64,000 bases of DNA from Marisa cornuarietis (taxonomy: Eukaryota; Mollusca; Gastropoda; Architaenioglossa; Ampullariidae): contig SMMW01000090.1 of the NCBI GenBank assembly GCA_004794655.1, positions 496,001-560,000 of the forward strand, written 5' to 3'. A model generated the notes under the pieces. That model had not been told where the DNA came from and did no database searches. It saw only the letters and a program-made list of their open reading frames with translations. Made by a program: the position numbers and the translations under genes. Positions 60,401 through 64,000 of the stretch are shown piece by piece; position 1 is the stretch's first letter, and every line of letters begins with the position of its first letter.

Positions 60401-63400
60401 TTTTTTCCAAACTGAATAATTAACAGTTCTTCAATTTTCTTTTGAAAATGAACACTAAATGGCTTAACTGTATGATCTAAGTTCTTGGAACTGTAAAATT
60501 TTGCTTTTCATAACTGTATTATATGAGATGCTTAGCTGCAGCTGTTTCTTGGAACTAACCTGTATATTTTACAATATGAATCACATTTTGGTTTCCTCTT
60601 TTGACTTTCCATTAAAAAAAAACAACAATGTGTTTTATAAGGAAATAAAACGAGGAGGGTTAAGGCTGCACAGCTGTCAATTAATTTTGGGCAACAGTTT
60701 TACATTGTTTAATTGTTTGCCATGACTGAAAGAAGGAAACATTGTGACAGTTGGTTTTGCTCAGGCATAAAAATTTTGATTACAAGATTTGCTTTTGTGT
60801 AGGTTGATATTATACATGAAATCTTTAATAAAACTGCTACAGAGTCTCATATTTTGTGCTTATTTTTGTTTTGTTTTGGGCATAGATGTGTTGCAGAGGT
60901 TTCATCAGTTAGTGACAAGATTGTCTGGGTGGTGCCCCAGTGCTGAACAGAGCTTGGGGCACAGAGCTACTTTTTTTTACATTTACATTGCAGCACTTTT
61001 ATTTGTTATTTTCAGAATAATACAAGTAAAATCACTGCTACCATTTGCTAGTGCTTCAGTCTCAGCCCTAAAATGTCATTGCCAGACTATACTTACAGGA
61101 TTAATTGTTTCCTGCCCTTCATTATATTTGTCTTGCTTCTATCAAAAAGTGCCCTTCTCAAACTTTACATTATGTTTGAAGTTTAACCTTCTACCCTAGT
61201 TTGTACAGGGAAGAGGGGTGAGCAGCACATGCAGTGCTGGTTACTCAAGTAGTCTTGCATCGCTAATTCCATTTGGCTCGCAAGTATCCTCATCTCTCTC
61301 CTTCTGATCAAATCATTCATTCCTGCTGGACAGTGAAAGTTCGGCCTTAAACTACCACTTTTTACCTTGTTGCTTTACCAGCTTCCCCTGCTCATCATTT
61401 TCGTTTTTTTCTGTTAGGAGTTTGTGGCTTAAGGTTATTGAATGAAGATAAGGATGTGTTTCTGAAGCTGGTATTGATCAGAAGTCTGCAGTATCGTTTT
61501 ATGAGATCAGTGGTTTATTTGCTGTTAATTTTTGATAGACTTAATCCATATAATTCTTCTGTTAGGAGTTTTCAGCAGATTCCTTAAACTGATATATTGA
61601 TACGTCTGATCACAGCCAGGTGATGGAGCAAATCCCTCTCTTTTTTAATCATTGTTGTTCCTTTAGATGTAAGACCATTGTTATTCCTTTAGATGTCAGA
61701 CCTGAAAGAGGAGCTTACTAGTTTGAAGGATCAGGAGTTGCTGACATCACTGGAGCAAGAGAACCAGCAACTTTTGGAAGAAAGGGGCTCACTACAAAGT
61801 CAGCTTGCAAGGCTTGAATCACAAATCAATGATCTTCGCTCCCAGTACAATAAGCTTTCAGATGAATGTGAGTACAGTGGAGTGTAGTCTGTTCTTTTCC
61901 AGGGTTGTATGAACATTCATATTTCTTTTGAGTTGATAAATGCCTGCAAGGACTGCTTATGCTGCAAATTTATGTGAAATAAATATGCCTGCAATCTACC
62001 TCTAAACGTTTTGTTTTAATATTTCAAACTGCTTATCTAATTATAGTAATTCCACTTGGGCATTGAATAAGATGTTCTTGTACAAAATCGCATGCATGCA
62101 GAACTTTGTTCTTCAAATGCTGCTAGTTATTATGAACTTAATATATAGGATTGTGAAGTAGAAGCATGCACAGAGCATGCATGCTTGGAAATTCTACTAC
62201 TATTATTTCCTCTGCTTATATACACCACTACAGAAAACATGAATGCATTGCACACACTTCCTTGTACTCTGTGCATTACAGATCAAAATATAGAGAAGAG
62301 ATTAGAGGAAGCAACCCGGCCACCCCCGCCTCCTCCTCCACCCCCACTTCCACCACCAACAAAGAAGCTTGGGTGAGTTCGGGTGATGTGCCAATTGCAC
62401 CTGAAAAACAGTAACTGACAGGAGGAGTTGCACAAATTACGAAATGACGTTATCAGTTTTTGCTTCAGATAAACTTCTGACTAACTTTAATCAGTCATGT
62501 TGAAGCAGCATATTTTCTGCTTCATTTTATGAGAAAAATAGCAATCTTGTTCGTTTAACAGCCTTTCTTGGTGTGTAAATAGCATTCATATGCTTGAGGC
62601 ATTACTAGACAAGATAGTTGAATGGCTTTTCACTGGACATGGAAGCCTCCTGAAGTAAGTTGCAGTGTTTTTCTAAAAACTATAACTTTTATAGTCTCTG
62701 AAGCAAGCTGGAAATTTGAAATCAACCTCTTTTTGCTATGCTTTTTTAAGCTGAAATAGCATGTGTAAGAGAAAGTACTTGCTAGGTGTGAAAGGAGTCA
62801 ACTGATTAGTGCAATATCCATGAGTTTACTTTTCTCTTCTGATATGGTCTGGTTTAAATTGCATGCTTTGTTTTACAGACTTTTTGGTCGGAGAGACAAG
62901 AAAAAGGCTGCAGCTGCTGCTGCTGCCGCCTCTGCTGCTGCTGCTTCTGGTGGGAAAAATGGTAGGGTCATCAAAACACGAACTAGATTACTCTCAGTAC
63001 AATGAGAGGGGGGAAACGGTAGGGTCATCAAAACATGAACAAATCATTACTCTCAGTACAGTGAGAGGAGTCATATGACAATGGTGCTGCAATACGTTAA
63101 ATATATTGTAATTGGGAAAATGGTCAGTCTTGTCAGGAATCAAGTGAATTTTTGAAATGTAGACAGTGATGACTTGTGACAGCTCACAAAAGAGCAAGCA
63201 TCTGTATTATTTTAGGGTATATATTTATGAGATACGCAAGCAAAACAGAGCACTTTATTCGTCTCATTTTCAAGAACAAATAATTGTAACATGAATTTAT
63301 GCTACAGTCAGCATACTGGAAGATGAAGCAGTGTTTTGGACTTTAATTAAAGGAAAGTTGTTAAGTCTAATGACAGGCTTTGTAGCACATTCAAAAATGT

Positions 63401-63703
63401 ATGCTTTGTCGATCAGTCTTTGTGAGAGAGAGAATGTGCATATGCACCTGTACATGCATGTGTGTTCACATGGTCATATGAGTTGCCTGTGTTTAGAATC
63501 TGATTAGGTTATAATCGTTTGTGTTTGTATAGTATATAATACAATCATAAGGAAAAAAGTTCTCATCACCTTATGTTTTTGTCATCTTAGTTTCTAAGCC
63601 TGGGGTGCCCACGAATGATGACTATTCAAAAGCAATTGATGAAATGATGAAGAGGATCAAGGATGGAAAGCCACTTACACGTGCCCCAAAACAAGTTCGA
63701 AGA
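51423..63703 (+). CDS. SHTN1: Shootin-1 homologue, thirteen 5' exons (3' end off window)
   Basis: Shootin-1 couples actin retrograde flow to adhesion in neuronal growth cones and helps set axon polarity (known in vertebrates). Exons: 51423-51519, 53215-53267, 54067-54127, 54475-54569, 58010-58163, 58292-58389, 58975-59056, 59507-59601, 60219-60365, 61693-61867, 62282-62372, 62879-62961 and 63591-63703. Phases join to 448 residues; human SHTN1 has about 631. Residues about 1-355 are coiled coil, including FEIEMECRHHAEEYASK, ENRNLRRMSQMVSAK and LTRQLEQQKRQYEEQ. Next come a proline tract (RPPPPPPPPPLPPP), then KLGLFGRRDKKK with an alanine run, then DDYSKAIDEMMKRIKDG, equivalent to the vertebrate EEMMDRIKKG segment. 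The last donor (AGA|GTAGGT) is tentative; a GTGTTG four bases on is the alternative. Introns 1 and 4 are long, and intron 4 holds LINE remnants. Confidence 0.93.
52672..52892 (-). CDS. Antisense terminal-exon candidate in shootin-1 intron 1
   Basis: On the minus strand, CTATTTCAG is followed by 72 open codons and TGA. The peptide (QFLETVKFLQLLSVLKKQLG, later TLPMLTVLRQVQTIVQRLQG) is helical and has a protein-like composition. The frame upstream closes with TAA eight codons before the acceptor, so an upstream exon would be needed. I could not find that exon and do not recognise the family. It may be the last exon of a nested gene or a chance ORF. Confidence 0.3.
55170..56300 (-). pseudogene. 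Degenerate non-LTR retrotransposon, RT N-terminal half
   Basis: Minus-strand frames show ALHCLIDFYLKHKERLLCTF, then FTDYRKSFDNVQR (RT motif A, with its aspartate), INGKVLHVINDIYLKAKSCV, and after a frameshift a SPILFSLFLNDL-like motif B region. Stop codons break it many times. It sits in shootin-1 intron 4 in antisense. Confidence 0.75.
56750..57500 (-). pseudogene. Degenerate non-LTR retrotransposon, RT C-terminal half
   Basis: Minus strand: FADDFNL (the Y/F-x-DD catalytic box) near 57460, then LQDLNTKI, a STLSKDGSCMTDIHIR segment, a WTLL-like stretch, GHVTQYKRRNKAILQGTLQG and a GRTGWQT tail. This is the usual order in endonuclease/RT-type LINEs. It is full of stops. Its position next to 55170-56300 but in the wrong order (C-terminal part upstream on the minus strand) means it is a separate insertion. 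Confidence 0.7.
61651..61702 (+). repeat. 26-bp tandem duplication over the shootin-1 exon 10 acceptor
   Basis: 61651-61676 and 61677-61702 both read ATTGTT-TTCCTTTAGATGT. The true acceptor is in the second copy (exon starts 61693). The first copy carries an equally good CTTTAG followed by ATG TAA, so using it would end translation at once. Confidence 0.85.
62962..63075 (+). repeat. 57-bp tandem duplication starting at the shootin-1 exon 12 donor
   Basis: Units at 62962 and 63019 both begin GTAGGGTCATCAAAACA, so the 5' splice site itself is duplicated. Use of the second donor would add 57 nt, but the shootin-1 frame meets TGA at 63003-63005 first. Confidence 0.88.
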
Positions 63704-64000
63704 GTAGGTGTTGCTTAAGTTTTTTTTAGAGGTGACTTAGCTCACAGCAAGAAAAATATCAATTGAAAATTAATTAGGATTTTTGTGCCCACATAATACT
63801 TGGAAGGTAGTGAATTAAATTCACCTGAGAGACTAGCTTTTTTGAGCTTTCAGGTGAAACCAGACTGTTTCCCCTTAAGTTAAAAATTATGTTAAATGTT
63901 CTTTAATGGTAGTAATGTAGGTATTGTTGACTGTCCAATTATTTTATTTTAATGTGCCTTTCTTAAGTCACTTTTCTGCACCTTTAAGTTTCCCTTCTAA

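Noticed and set aside
1..64000. tRNA or rRNA genes
   Set aside because: No stretch with both A and B boxes and a foldable cloverleaf was noticed by eye. The SINE-like block at 27231 only resembles a B-box complement.

Overview
This is a eukaryotic (metazoan) genomic window with an AT-rich background and small coding exons separated by GT-AG introns. It carries UTR-sized gaps, simple repeats and decayed retrotransposons; I saw no prokaryotic or viral gene organisation. The gene set (UVSSA, BORCS7, PCED1, nanos, shootin-1), the intron density and the repeat types suggest a lophotrochozoan, most likely a mollusc. The species assignment is inference only.

Layout. (1) 228-9919, minus: UVSSA, a transcription-coupled repair factor. 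Ten exons are inside the window and the C-terminal exon(s) lie off the left edge. (2) 10480-12221, plus: BORCS7, head-to-head with UVSSA across a 560-bp shared promoter region, with a 21-nt microexon and a GC-AG intron. (3) 13944-18398, minus: PCED1, a PC-esterase/SGNH-fold protein, convergent with BORCS7. (4) 23553-29211, plus: a seven-exon gene for a 557-residue secreted protein, probably a PQQ-like beta-propeller, that I cannot name. (5) 33776-35135, minus: a two-exon nanos homologue with a complete double CCHC zinc finger. A second, paralogous nanos-type first exon lies about 5 kb upstream at 40192-40305, and the 3' end of the gene is tandemly duplicated. (6) 38491-39840: a decayed Tc1/mariner element. 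(7) 44-50 kb: LINE fragments and a diverged two-copy segmental duplication. (8) 51423-63703 and beyond, plus: shootin-1, thirteen exons in the window and truncated by the right edge, with LINE remnants in intron 4 and an antisense exon-like ORF in intron 1.

The genes do not form a pathway. UVSSA/BORCS7 share a promoter region, while the rest are ordinary neighbours. All exon models were built by hand: acceptor/donor dinucleotides were read from the sequence and reading-frame phase was checked across every junction. UVSSA (2,076 nt), BORCS7 (297 nt), PCED1 (1,197 nt), the secreted gene (1,674 nt), nanos (468 nt) and shootin-1 (1,344 nt) each stay in frame throughout. Protein names come from recognising conserved family segments by eye, not from a database search.
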